Positions 23,520 through 31,238 of a stretch of DNA of 64,000 nucleotides are shown piece after piece; positions within the stretch are counted from its first letter, which is position 1, and each line of letters begins with the position of its first letter. This stretch comes from Pseudomonadota bacterium (GTDB lineage: Bacteria > Pseudomonadota > Alphaproteobacteria > Caulobacterales > Caulobacteraceae). The stretch is taken from positions 1 through 64,000 of the forward strand of contig JAEYAO010000100.1 in the NCBI GenBank assembly GCA_023456105.1, in the 5' to 3' direction. Under the pieces are notes generated by a model. It saw only the letters and a program-made list of their open reading frames with translations, ran no database searches and was not told the origin of the DNA. The translations under genes were made by a program, and so were the position numbers.

Positions 23520-23542
23520 GGCCCCGCATTTCGCAACGCGGG
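23501..23542. promoter_or_regulatory. inverted repeats over the rpsB promoter and leader
   Basis: GGCCGAT (23501-23507) and ATCGGCC (23517-23523) form a perfect 7-bp inverted repeat with a 9-base spacer across the candidate -10. CCCGC (23523-23527) and GCGGG (23538-23542) form a second short stem in the leader. These could be an operator or the base of a leader RNA fold; S2 synthesis is autoregulated through its leader in other bacteria, but this structure does not match one I know. Confidence 0.4.
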
Positions 23543-23644
23543 CGTGGCGCGCCTCGGGGAGACATCCCGATCCGCACCATTCCGAGGGCCGACCGGCCTT
23601 TAATCGTCCGCGCCACGTTTGATCGGAAAAAGGACTGAACGATC

Positions 23645-24529
23645 ATGGCTCTGCCTGAATTCTCGATGCGCACCCTGCTGGAAGCCGGCGCGCACTTCGG
23701 CCACCAGACGCACCGCTGGAACCCGAAGATGGACCGATACATCTTCGGATCGCGCTCCAACATCCACATCATCGACCTGTCGCAGACGATGCCGCTGTTC
23801 CACCAGGCGCTGGTCGCCGTGCGCGACGTGGCGGCCAAGGGCGGCCGCGTGCTGTTCGTCGGCACCAAGCGCCAGGCGTCGGACCCGGTGGCGGAAGCGG
23901 CCAAGCGCTGCGCCCAGTACTACATGAACAACCGCTGGCTCGGCGGCACCCTGACCAACTGGCGCACCGTGTCGGGCTCGATCGCCCGCCTGCGCGAGCT
24001 GGAAGGCATTCTTGAGAACGGCGGCGAGGGTCGGGTCAAGAAGGAGCTGCTGAACCTGCAGCGCGAAAAGGACAAGCTGGAGCTGTCGCTGGGCGGCATC
24101 AAGGACATGGGTTCGATCCCGGACATCATGTTCGTGATCGACACCAACAAGGAAGCGATCGCGATCCAGGAAGCCCGCAAGCTGAACATCCCGATCATCG
24201 CCATCCTGGACACCAACTCCGATCCGGACGGCATCACCTATCCGGTGCCGGGCAACGATGACGCCGCGCGCGCCATCCAGACCTACTGCGACCTGATCGC
24301 CGACGCCGTGCTGGACGGCCTGGCCGCGGGCGCTTCGGCGTCGGGCGTGGACCTGGGCGCGTCGGAGAACCCGGTCGAGCCGATGCTGGCGGAAGCTTCG
24401 GCTCCGGTTGAGGCGGAAGCCGCGCCGGCCGGAACCGAAGGCGCCGCCGACGAACTGCTGGCCAGCGCGGACACCTCGGCCAACACCGAGGCGCTGGACG
24501 CCGTCGAGACCGAGCAGGCCACGGGCTGA
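23645..24529 (+). CDS. rpsB: 30S ribosomal protein S2
   Basis: Small-subunit protein at the head-platform junction. The first about 245 residues are canonical: MALPEFSMRTLLEAGAHFGHQTHRWNPKM at the start split here as the MRTLLEAGAHFGHQ motif, then GTLTNWRT and a PDIMFVIDTNKE region. The last about 50 residues are an Ala/Glu-rich acidic extension (294 in total versus about 240 in E. coli), common in alphaproteobacteria. It is followed by hairpins and tsf, the standard gene pair. Confidence 0.98.
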   Translation: MALPEFSMRTLLEAGAHFGHQTHRWNPKMDRYIFGSRSNIHIIDLSQTMPLFHQALVAVRDVAAKGGRVLFVGTKRQASDPVAEAAKRCAQYYMNNRWLGGTLTNWRTVSGSIARLRELEGILENGGEGRVKKELLNLQREKDKLELSLGGIKDMGSIPDIMFVIDTNKEAIAIQEARKLNIPIIAILDTNSDPDGITYPVPGNDDAARAIQTYCDLIADAVLDGLAAGASASGVDLGASENPVEPMLAEASAPVEAEAAPAGTEGAADELLASADTSANTEALDAVETEQATG

Positions 24530-24539
24530 TCGCGCTTTT

Positions 24540-24570
24540 CAGGCGGCGCGCGCCCTGTGAGCGCCGCCTG
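24540..24570 (+). terminator. strong hairpin between rpsB and tsf, attenuator-like
   Basis: CAGGCGGCGC (24540-24549) and GCGCCGCCTG (24561-24570) form a perfect 10-bp GC-rich stem with an 11-base loop just after the rpsB stop, followed by TTGAACTGTT rather than a clean T-run. Partial termination or RNA processing here would lower tsf relative to rpsB. Confidence 0.55.
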
Positions 24571-24582
24571 TTGAACTGTTAC

Positions 24583-24609
24583 ACGGCCGGGCTAAGTCAG
24601 TCCGGCCGT
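24583..24609 (+). other. second hairpin in tsf leader
   Basis: ACGGCCGG (24583-24590) and CCGGCCGT (24602-24609) form a perfect 8-bp stem with an 11-base loop, 30 bases before the tsf ATG and just upstream of its ribosome binding site (AGGAGAAG). It is distinct from the preceding 10-bp hairpin. Confidence 0.45.
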
Positions 24610-24639
24610 TCCCGCATACGAATCCCATAGGAGAAGAAC

Positions 24640-25578
24640 ATGGCCGAGATCACCGCCGCCCTCGTGAAGGAGCTTCGCGAGCGTTCGGGCGTGGGCATGA
24701 TGGACTGCAAGAAGGCCTTGCAGGAAAACGACGGCAACATCGAAGCCGCCATCGACTGGCTGCGCGCCAAGGGCCTGTCCAAGGCCGCCAAGAAGGCCGA
24801 CCGCGTCGCCGCCGAGGGCCTGGTGGCCGTCGCCTCGCGTGAAGACGGCAAGGGCGAAGTCGGGGCCGCCATCGAGTTCAACGCCGAGACGGACTTTGTC
24901 GCGCGCAACGACCTGTTCCAGAACGCCGCCAAGCGTTTCGCCGAACTGGGCCTGGAGCATCACTCGATCGAAGCGCTCCACGGCGCCGAGCTGGAGACGG
25001 GCAAGACCGTCCAGGACGAAGTGACCAACATGATCGCCACCATTGGCGAGAACATGCAGCTGCGTCGCGCCGCCCGCCTGTCGGTCGAAGAAGGCGTCGT
25101 CGCCACCTATGTCCACAACGCCGTGTCGCCGGGCGTCGGCCGCATCGGCGTGCTGGTCGCGCTGGAAGGCGCGGGCGACAAGACGGCGCTGCGCGAGCTG
25201 GGCCGCAAGATCGCCATGCACGTGGCCGCCACCTCGCCGCTGTCGCTGAACACCGACGACCTTGATCCGGCCGCCATCGAGAAGGAACGCCAGGTCCTGA
25301 CCGAGAAGGCCAAGGAAGAAGGCCGTCCGGAGAACATGATCGACAAGATCGTGTCGGGCCAGATCGCCAAGTTCCAGAAGGACGTGGTGCTGACCAAGCA
25401 GCCGTTCGTGATGGATCCGGACGTGACCATCGAGCAGCTGGTCGCCAACTCGGGCAAGGAACTGGGTTCGGCCAATCTGAAGCTGGCCGGCTTCGTCCGC
25501 CTGGCGCTGGGCGAGGGCGTGGAAAAGGTCGAAGGACCGGACTTCGCCTCGGAAGTCGCCTCGATGATGGGCGGCTAG
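24640..25578 (+). CDS. tsf: elongation factor Ts
   Basis: Nucleotide exchange factor for EF-Tu. The 312 residues begin with the UBA-like domain (VKELRERSGVGMMDCKKAL), then the core with FNAETDFVARN, which inserts at the EF-Tu GTP site (TDFVARN motif about 86-92), a coiled region (PENMIDKIVSGQIAKF) and the C-terminal module. It has a good ribosome binding site AGGAGAAG before ATG24640. It follows rpsB in the usual order. Confidence 0.98.
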   Translation: MAEITAALVKELRERSGVGMMDCKKALQENDGNIEAAIDWLRAKGLSKAAKKADRVAAEGLVAVASREDGKGEVGAAIEFNAETDFVARNDLFQNAAKRFAELGLEHHSIEALHGAELETGKTVQDEVTNMIATIGENMQLRRAARLSVEEGVVATYVHNAVSPGVGRIGVLVALEGAGDKTALRELGRKIAMHVAATSPLSLNTDDLDPAAIEKERQVLTEKAKEEGRPENMIDKIVSGQIAKFQKDVVLTKQPFVMDPDVTIEQLVANSGKELGSANLKLAGFVRLALGEGVEKVEGPDFASEVASMMGG

Positions 25579-25593
25579 TAAGGTCCAGAGCAT

Positions 25594-25733
25594 CCTCCCC
25601 ATCGCAGATGGGGAGGGGGACCGCGAAGCGGTGGAGGGGTTTGTTCAGCGCAACGATCGTTAAGGTCGAACCCCTCCGTCTCGGCGCCCATGCGCCGATC
25701 CACCTCCCCGTGCGCTGCGCGAACAGGGAGGAG
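25594..25733. repeat. composite palindromic element (REP/BIME-like) between tsf and pyrH
   Basis: A row of nested inverted repeats: CCTCCCCAT/ATGGGGAGG (25594-25602, 25608-25616); ACCGCGAAGCGGT (25620-25632); GGAGGGGTT/AACCCCTCC (25633-25641, 25669-25677); TCGGCGC/GCGCCGA (25681-25687, 25692-25698); CCTCCC/GGGAGG (25703-25708, 25726-25731). It carries no reading frame of interest. Such elements are dispersed in many copies in Caulobacterales-type genomes (from memory). Only one full copy is in this window. The rest of the 258-base gap holds nothing else I can name; the pyrH start is at 25837. Confidence 0.7.
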
Positions 25734-25836
25734 AAATACGCATTCGGGCGCGTTCGGCTTTGATGGCCGGCGCGCCCTTCGTTTATATGGAGCCGCCCGA
25801 TTCCCGCGCGGCGCCGCAGTTCACGGATTACCCTGC

Positions 25837-26574
25837 ATGCCCGACGCCCCCGCCGAGTTCCGCTACAAGCGCGTGCTGCTGAAGGTGTCCGGCGAGGTGC
25901 TGATGGGCGATCAGTCCTTTGGCGTGGACATGAAGACGGTGGACGTGGTGGCGGCGGCGGTCGCCGAGGTCGTCCGCGAGGGCGTCGAGATCTGCCTGGT
26001 GATCGGCGGCGGCAACATCTTCCGCGGCCTGTCCAAGGCGGCGGCGGGCATGGAGCGCGCCCAGGCCGACTACATGGGCATGCTGGCCACCATCATGAAC
26101 GCGCTGGCCATGCAGTCGGCGCTGGAGAAGATTGGCGTCTCGACGCGGGTGCAGAGCGCGATCCCGATGGCCGCCATCGCCGAGCCCTATATCCGCAGGC
26201 GCGCATTGCGGCACCTGGAGAAGGGACGGGTGGTGATCTTCGCCGCCGGCGTCGGCGCGCCCTTCTTCACGACCGACTCGGGCGCGGCCCTGCGTGCGGC
26301 GGAGATGGGGTGCGATGCGCTGCTGAAGGGCACCAGCGTGGACGGCGTCTACACGGCCGATCCCAAGAAGGACCCGTCAGCCACCCGCTACGAAACCCTG
26401 ACCTATCAGGACGTGCTGGCCAAGGACCTGCGCGTGATGGATGCATCGGCGATCGCCATGATGCGCGACACGGGCATACCGATCGTGGTCTTCTCCATCC
26501 GCGAGGACAAGGCCATCCGCCGGACCCTGACGGGCGAAGGCACGTTCACGGTCATCACCGACACGCCGGCCTGA
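25837..26574 (+). CDS. pyrH: uridylate kinase (UMP kinase)
   Basis: Phosphorylates UMP to UDP; bacterial amino-acid-kinase-fold hexamer. The 245 residues show YKRVLLKVSGEVLMG at the N-terminus, the glycine loop VIGGGNIFRG (about 52-61), a GAPFFTTDSGAALRA region and KGTSVDGVYTADPKKDP for nucleotide binding. ATG25837 gives exactly the expected N-terminus; the open frame reaching further upstream enters the palindromic element and is not coding. It lies between tsf and frr, the standard order. Confidence 0.97.
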   Translation: MPDAPAEFRYKRVLLKVSGEVLMGDQSFGVDMKTVDVVAAAVAEVVREGVEICLVIGGGNIFRGLSKAAAGMERAQADYMGMLATIMNALAMQSALEKIGVSTRVQSAIPMAAIAEPYIRRRALRHLEKGRVVIFAAGVGAPFFTTDSGAALRAAEMGCDALLKGTSVDGVYTADPKKDPSATRYETLTYQDVLAKDLRVMDASAIAMMRDTGIPIVVFSIREDKAIRRTLTGEGTFTVITDTPA

Positions 26575-26611
26575 CCGGCCGCAAGACTGCAAAAAAGAGG
26601 ACGCTGATCCC

Positions 26612-27169
26612 ATGGCCAAGCCTGACCTGAAATCCTACCGCGATCGCATGGACAAGTCGGTCGCCGCGTTGAAGGACGACTTCGCCGGCCTGCGCACCGG
26701 ACGCGCCAACGCCGGCCTGCTGGACCCGGTGCAGGTCGAGGCCTATGGCTCGACCTCGCCGCTGAACGCGGTGGCCGCCATCAGCGTGCCCGAGCCGCGC
26801 ATGATCTCGGTCAGCGTCTGGGACAAGGGCATGGTGGTGTCGGTCGAAAAGGCGATCCGCGCGGCGGGCCTGGGCCTGAATCCGATCGTGGACGGCCAGA
26901 CCCTGCGCATCCCCATTCCGCCGCTGACGGAGGAGCGCCGCAAGGACCTGGTCAAGCTGGCCGGCAAATACGCCGAGCAGCAGAAGATCGCCGTCCGCAA
27001 TGTGCGACGCGACGCCAACGACGACCTGAAGAAGGCCGAAAAGGCGTCGGAGATCAGCCAGGACGAGCAAAAGAAGATGGAGGCCGACGTCCAGAAGGAC
27101 ACCGACGCCGCCATCAAGCGCATCGACGAGACCTTGAAGGCCAAGGAACAAGAGATCATGCAGGTCTGA
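26612..27169 (+). CDS. frr: ribosome recycling factor
   Basis: Splits post-termination ribosomes together with EF-G. It has 185 residues, the standard length, with the signature LRTGRANAGLLDPVQVEAYGS (here split by position 28-48) and the C-terminal helical domain segment RRDANDDLKKAEK. AAAAAGAGGA upstream serves as ribosome binding site for ATG26612. It is 37 bases after pyrH. Confidence 0.98.
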   Translation: MAKPDLKSYRDRMDKSVAALKDDFAGLRTGRANAGLLDPVQVEAYGSTSPLNAVAAISVPEPRMISVSVWDKGMVVSVEKAIRAAGLGLNPIVDGQTLRIPIPPLTEERRKDLVKLAGKYAEQQKIAVRNVRRDANDDLKKAEKASEISQDEQKKMEADVQKDTDAAIKRIDETLKAKEQEIMQV

Positions 27170-27203
27170 GGCGGATGAGGCCGGACAAGGGACGCGTAAC
27201 ACG

Positions 27204-27965
27204 ATGACGGCCACGACCGCCGCGCCTCTTGCCGGCTCGCGTCCTGCAGGACCGCGCCATGTCGCCTTGATCATGGACGGCAACGGACGCTGGGCCAAGC
27301 AGCGCGGCCTGCCGCGCGCCATGGGCCACCGCGAGGGGGTCCAAGCCCTGAAGCGCACCATCCAGGCGGCGCCGGACCTCGGCATCCAGTGCCTGACGGT
27401 GTTCGGCTTCTCGACGGAGAACTGGGCGCGGCCGGAAGAGGAAGTGTCGGACCTGATGGGTCTGGTGCGGTCCTATGTGGCCAGCGACCTGAACCGGCTG
27501 GACCGCGAGGGCGTGCGCCTGCGCATCCTGGGCCGCCGCCGCGGACTGCCCGCGGACATCGCCGCGATCATCGAGCGGGCCGAGGCCCAGACGGCGGACA
27601 ACGACCGTTTCCTGCTTCAGGTCGCCTTCAACTATGGCGCGCGGGCCGATCTGGTGGACGCGGCGCAGAAGCATATCGACCGGCTGATGGCCGGCGAGCC
27701 GGTGGGGCCGATCACCGAAGAGGCGCTGCGGGACAACCTCGCCACGGCGTCGGCGCCCCCGCTGGACCTGATCGTGCGCACCTCGGGCGAGCAGCGGCTG
27801 TCGAACTTCCTCCTGTGGGAGGCCGCCTATGCCGAGCTGGTGTTTCAGGACATCCTGTGGCCGGACTACGGGCCCAAGGCGCTGGCCGAGGCGGTGGCGC
27901 AGTTCGGCGGGCGCGAGCGGCGCTACGGCGGCCTGCAGGCGACGCCCGCGCGCGTGGCCGGCTGA
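27204..27965 (+). CDS. uppS: isoprenyl (undecaprenyl diphosphate) synthase
   Basis: cis-Prenyltransferase making the C55 lipid carrier for peptidoglycan and LPS. The 253 residues carry MDGNGRWAKQRG (catalytic Asp, about 24-35), HREGVQALK, FGFSTENWARP and RTSGEQRLSNFLLW. It starts 34 bases after frr, and its stop overlaps the cdsA ATG by one base. It opens the lipid part of the cluster. Confidence 0.97.
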   Translation: MTATTAAPLAGSRPAGPRHVALIMDGNGRWAKQRGLPRAMGHREGVQALKRTIQAAPDLGIQCLTVFGFSTENWARPEEEVSDLMGLVRSYVASDLNRLDREGVRLRILGRRRGLPADIAAIIERAEAQTADNDRFLLQVAFNYGARADLVDAAQKHIDRLMAGEPVGPITEEALRDNLATASAPPLDLIVRTSGEQRLSNFLLWEAAYAELVFQDILWPDYGPKALAEAVAQFGGRERRYGGLQATPARVAG

Positions 27966-28783
27966 TGGCGATCAAGGTCGGCGACATAGGTCTCAGGACC
28001 GCGTCGGCCGTGGTGCTGGCGCCGGCCGCCGTGCTGGCGACCTGGGCCGGCGGCGTCTGGTTCCTGGCGCTGATGATCCTGGCCTGCGTGCTGCTGGCCG
28101 CGGAATGGGCGATGATGAGCGCGCCCGCCGCCTGGCGCACGGTCTCCGTCGCGGTGGCGCTGGGCCTGATCGCCGGGGTGGTCAGCGCCCATTCCGGCGT
28201 CATGTCGGTGGCCTTCGTCATGCTGGTGTTCGGCGCGGCGGCGGCGGGCCTTTATGCACGAAGCCGGGGCCAGGAGGCGGTGAACGCCGCCTATGGGGTG
28301 CTGTACCTCGGCTGGCCGGCGGTGCTGCTGATCTGGCTGCGCGACGTCGACAATCCGATCGGTTTGCACTGGACGGTGCTGGTCTTCGCCGTGGCCTGGG
28401 CGTCGGACATCATGGCCTATCTGGTCGGTTCGCTGCTGGGCGGACCCAAGCTGTGGCCGCGCTTTTCGCCCAACAAGACCTGGTCGGGGTTCATCGGGGG
28501 TCTGCTGGCGGGGACGCTGGCGGGCGCGGGCATGGCGGCGTGGCTAGAGTTGGGGCGGCTGAACGTCTTCTGGGGCGCGGTCTTGGGGCTGGCGGCGGCG
28601 CTCGCCACAATGGGCGGAGACCTGTGGGAGTCGGCGCTGAAGCGGCGGTTCGGCGTCAAGGACGCGGGCTCGCTAATCCCCGGGCACGGAGGGCTGCTGG
28701 ACCGGGTGGACGGCATGATGTTCGCCGTGGTGGTTGTTTCGGCCGGGCGACTGATCGTTCTGATGCTGGAGGGCGCGGCGTGA
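27965..28783 (+). CDS. cdsA: phosphatidate cytidylyltransferase
   Basis: Makes CDP-diacylglycerol from phosphatidate and CTP, the entry to all membrane phospholipids. The 272 residues have about seven or eight membrane helices and end with the CDS signature, including SALKRRFGVKD and LIPGHGGLLDRVD (about 221-249). ATG27965 overlaps the uppS stop; its end overlaps the dxr start by four bases. Confidence 0.97.
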   Translation: MAIKVGDIGLRTASAVVLAPAAVLATWAGGVWFLALMILACVLLAAEWAMMSAPAAWRTVSVAVALGLIAGVVSAHSGVMSVAFVMLVFGAAAAGLYARSRGQEAVNAAYGVLYLGWPAVLLIWLRDVDNPIGLHWTVLVFAVAWASDIMAYLVGSLLGGPKLWPRFSPNKTWSGFIGGLLAGTLAGAGMAAWLELGRLNVFWGAVLGLAAALATMGGDLWESALKRRFGVKDAGSLIPGHGGLLDRVDGMMFAVVVVSAGRLIVLMLEGAA

Positions 28784-29976
28784 TCCGCAGGCGTGTGACC
28801 GTGCTGGGGTCCACCGGCTCCGTCGGTTCATCGACGCTGGACCTGATGGCCCGCGCCGAGGAAACGGGCACGGGCGCGTTCGAGGTCGAGGCGCTGACCG
28901 GCGGCGCCAACATCGCGCGTCTTGTCGAACAGGCGAGGCAGTGGAAGCCGCGCATCGCGGTGACGGCCGATCCTGCGCGGCTGAACGAACTGCGCGACGC
29001 CCTGGCCGGGACGGGCGTCGAGGCGGCGGCGGGCGACGAAGCGGTCGTCGAAGCGGCCGCGCGTCCTGCCGACTGGATCATGGCATCGATCGTGGGCTCG
29101 GCCGGTCTCCGGTCCGCCTGGGCGGCGGCGGCGAACGGGGGCGTGCTGGCGCTGGCCAACAAGGAAAGTCTGGTCTGTTGCGGACCCGCGCTGATGCAGC
29201 GGGTGCGCGCGGCGGGCGGGCGGCTGATCCCGGTCGATTCCGAACATTCCGCCATTTTCCAGGTGTTTCCCGCCGATGCGCCGCACCAGGTCGAGAAGCT
29301 GATCCTGACGGCGTCCGGCGGGCCATTCCGGCAGACGCCGCTCGAGCGGATGCGGGCGGTGACGCCGCGCGAAGCGGTGGCGCATCCGAACTGGTCCATG
29401 GGGGCCAAGATCTCCGTCGACAGCGCCACCATGGCCAACAAGGGTCTGGAGATGATCGAGGCCGCCTATCTGTTCGGCATGCCGGCCGAGCGGATCGACG
29501 TGGTGGTGCATCCCGAATCGATCATCCACAGCTTGGTCGAATACGTGGACGGCTCGACCCTGGCGCAGATGGGGCCGCCGGACATGCGCACGCCGATCGC
29601 CTGCGCCCTGGCCTGGCCCGAGCGGCTCGCCTGGCCGGCGCCCAAGCTCGATCTCGCCGCGCTGGGCAAGCTGACGTTCGAGGCGCCGGACGAGACCCGC
29701 TTCCCGGCGCTGTCCCTGGCGCGGCAGGCGCTGACCGAAGGCGGAGCGGCGCCGGCCATCTTCAACGCCGCCAACGAGGTCGCGGCCTGGGCCTTTCTCG
29801 ACGGCCGGCTGGGCTTTCTCAATATTGCCGCAGTCGTCGCCGAAACCCTTGATCGTTCGACGCGCGAGGGCCTTGCCTTCGGCTCCGGCGACGCCTGCGC
29901 CTCGGCCCTGTCGGTGGATGCGCAGGCGCGGCGGATCGCCGAGGGCGTCGTGTCGACGCTCGCGATCGCGGCCTGA
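28780..29976 (+). CDS. dxr: 1-deoxy-D-xylulose 5-phosphate reductoisomerase
   Basis: Second step of the MEP isoprenoid pathway, supplying precursors for UppS. The 398 residues have the NADPH loop GSTGSVG (10-16), the LANKESLVCCG segment, the metal-binding region PVDSEHSAIFQ and the ASGGPFR substrate loop. I use GTG28780, which overlaps the cdsA stop (GTGA) and gives the expected IRRRVTVLGSTG start; longer readings run through cdsA. rseP follows after 27 bases. Confidence 0.97.
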   Translation: MIRRRVTVLGSTGSVGSSTLDLMARAEETGTGAFEVEALTGGANIARLVEQARQWKPRIAVTADPARLNELRDALAGTGVEAAAGDEAVVEAAARPADWIMASIVGSAGLRSAWAAAANGGVLALANKESLVCCGPALMQRVRAAGGRLIPVDSEHSAIFQVFPADAPHQVEKLILTASGGPFRQTPLERMRAVTPREAVAHPNWSMGAKISVDSATMANKGLEMIEAAYLFGMPAERIDVVVHPESIIHSLVEYVDGSTLAQMGPPDMRTPIACALAWPERLAWPAPKLDLAALGKLTFEAPDETRFPALSLARQALTEGGAAPAIFNAANEVAAWAFLDGRLGFLNIAAVVAETLDRSTREGLAFGSGDACASALSVDAQARRIAEGVVSTLAIAA

Positions 29977-30003
29977 TCGGCCACAGGGGAGACGGACAAG
30001 AGC

Positions 30004-31221
30004 ATGCTGGGCGCCCTGACGCAGGTGATCACCTATGTCGTGCCATTCCTGCTGGTGCTGACGGCGATCGTCACCATCCATGAGCTGGGTCACTTCTCGG
30101 TGGCGCGCGCCTTTGGCGTGAAGATCGACCGGTTCGCCATCGGCTTCGGACGCGCCGTCTTTCGCCGCGTCGATCGCAAGGGCGTGGAGTGGCGGGTCGG
30201 CTGGCTTCCGCTGGGCGGCTACGTCAAGTTTTCGGGCGACCTCGACGCCTCCAGCGTGCCGGATCGGCGGGGGCTGGATGCGCTGAAGGCCGACATCATC
30301 GCGCGCGAGGGCGCGGGCGCCGAGCGCGACTACTTTCACTTCAAGCCGGTGTGGCAGCGCGCGCTGGTGGTCGCGGCGGGGCCGGCGGCGAACTTCATTC
30401 TGGCGATCGCCATCTTCACCGTGCTGTTCAGCGTGGTCGGCGTCAGCATGACGCCCGCGCGCGTCATCCAGGTGCAGCCCAACTCGCCGGCCGCCGCCGC
30501 CGGTTTTCTGGACGGCGACCTGATCACCGGCGTGAACGGGCGCGCCATCGAGGACGGGTCGGAGGTCACGCGCGTGGTGTCGCTGTCCAGCGGCGACCCG
30601 GTGCGCTTCACGGTGGAGCGCGGCGGCGCCGTGGTGCAACTGGTCGCCACGCCCGAGCGGCGGGTCGAAGAGGACCCCATCGCCGGCCGCGTCAGCATCG
30701 GCCGCATCGGGCTGGGGCTCGGCGCCTCGCGCGCCGACGTGCGCCACGTCCGCTACAATCCGATGGAGGCCGCAGCCAAGGGCGTGCAGGAGACCGGGGC
30801 GGTACTCAGCACCACCCTGACCTATCTCGGACGCATCGTGACCGGGCGTGAGTCGGGCGACCAGCTCAGCGGCCCGCTCGGCATCGCCAAGGCCTCGGGC
30901 GCCCTGACCAACGCGGCGGTGGACGCCAATCCCCATCCCTGGGCGATCGCGGCCAATCTGCTGCTGACGCTGACAAGCTTCGCCGCCATACTTTCGATCG
31001 GAATCGGCTTTCTAAACCTCCTGCCCATCCCGATCCTGGATGGCGGCCACCTGTTGTTCTACGGCTATGAAGCCGTGGCGCGGCAGCCGGTCGCCGCACG
31101 GTATCAGGAGGCGGGCTACCGGGTTGGTCTTGCGTTGCTGGCGGGATTGATGTTGTTCGCGACTTGGAACGACCTGCAGAAGCTCAACCTGTTCAAATTC
31201 CTCGGCGGGCTCGTCAGTTGA
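30004..31221 (+). CDS. rseP: site-2 intramembrane metalloprotease RseP/MmpA
   Basis: M50B protease cutting transmembrane segments within the membrane, such as anti-sigma factors; the Caulobacter member MmpA degrades the polarity factor PodJ. Among 405 residues the zinc motif is HELGH (His26, Glu27, His30) in the first helix, a single PDZ domain lies at about 150-230, and the second metal-ligand motif NLLPIPILDGGHL is near 340-352. It sits between dxr and bamA, the conserved order in proteobacteria. Its TGA overlaps a TTG of the bamA frame. Confidence 0.96.
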   Translation: MLGALTQVITYVVPFLLVLTAIVTIHELGHFSVARAFGVKIDRFAIGFGRAVFRRVDRKGVEWRVGWLPLGGYVKFSGDLDASSVPDRRGLDALKADIIAREGAGAERDYFHFKPVWQRALVVAAGPAANFILAIAIFTVLFSVVGVSMTPARVIQVQPNSPAAAAGFLDGDLITGVNGRAIEDGSEVTRVVSLSSGDPVRFTVERGGAVVQLVATPERRVEEDPIAGRVSIGRIGLGLGASRADVRHVRYNPMEAAAKGVQETGAVLSTTLTYLGRIVTGRESGDQLSGPLGIAKASGALTNAAVDANPHPWAIAANLLLTLTSFAAILSIGIGFLNLLPIPILDGGHLLFYGYEAVARQPVAARYQEAGYRVGLALLAGLMLFATWNDLQKLNLFKFLGGLVS

Positions 31222-31238
31222 GCCGACGCCAGCCCCCG

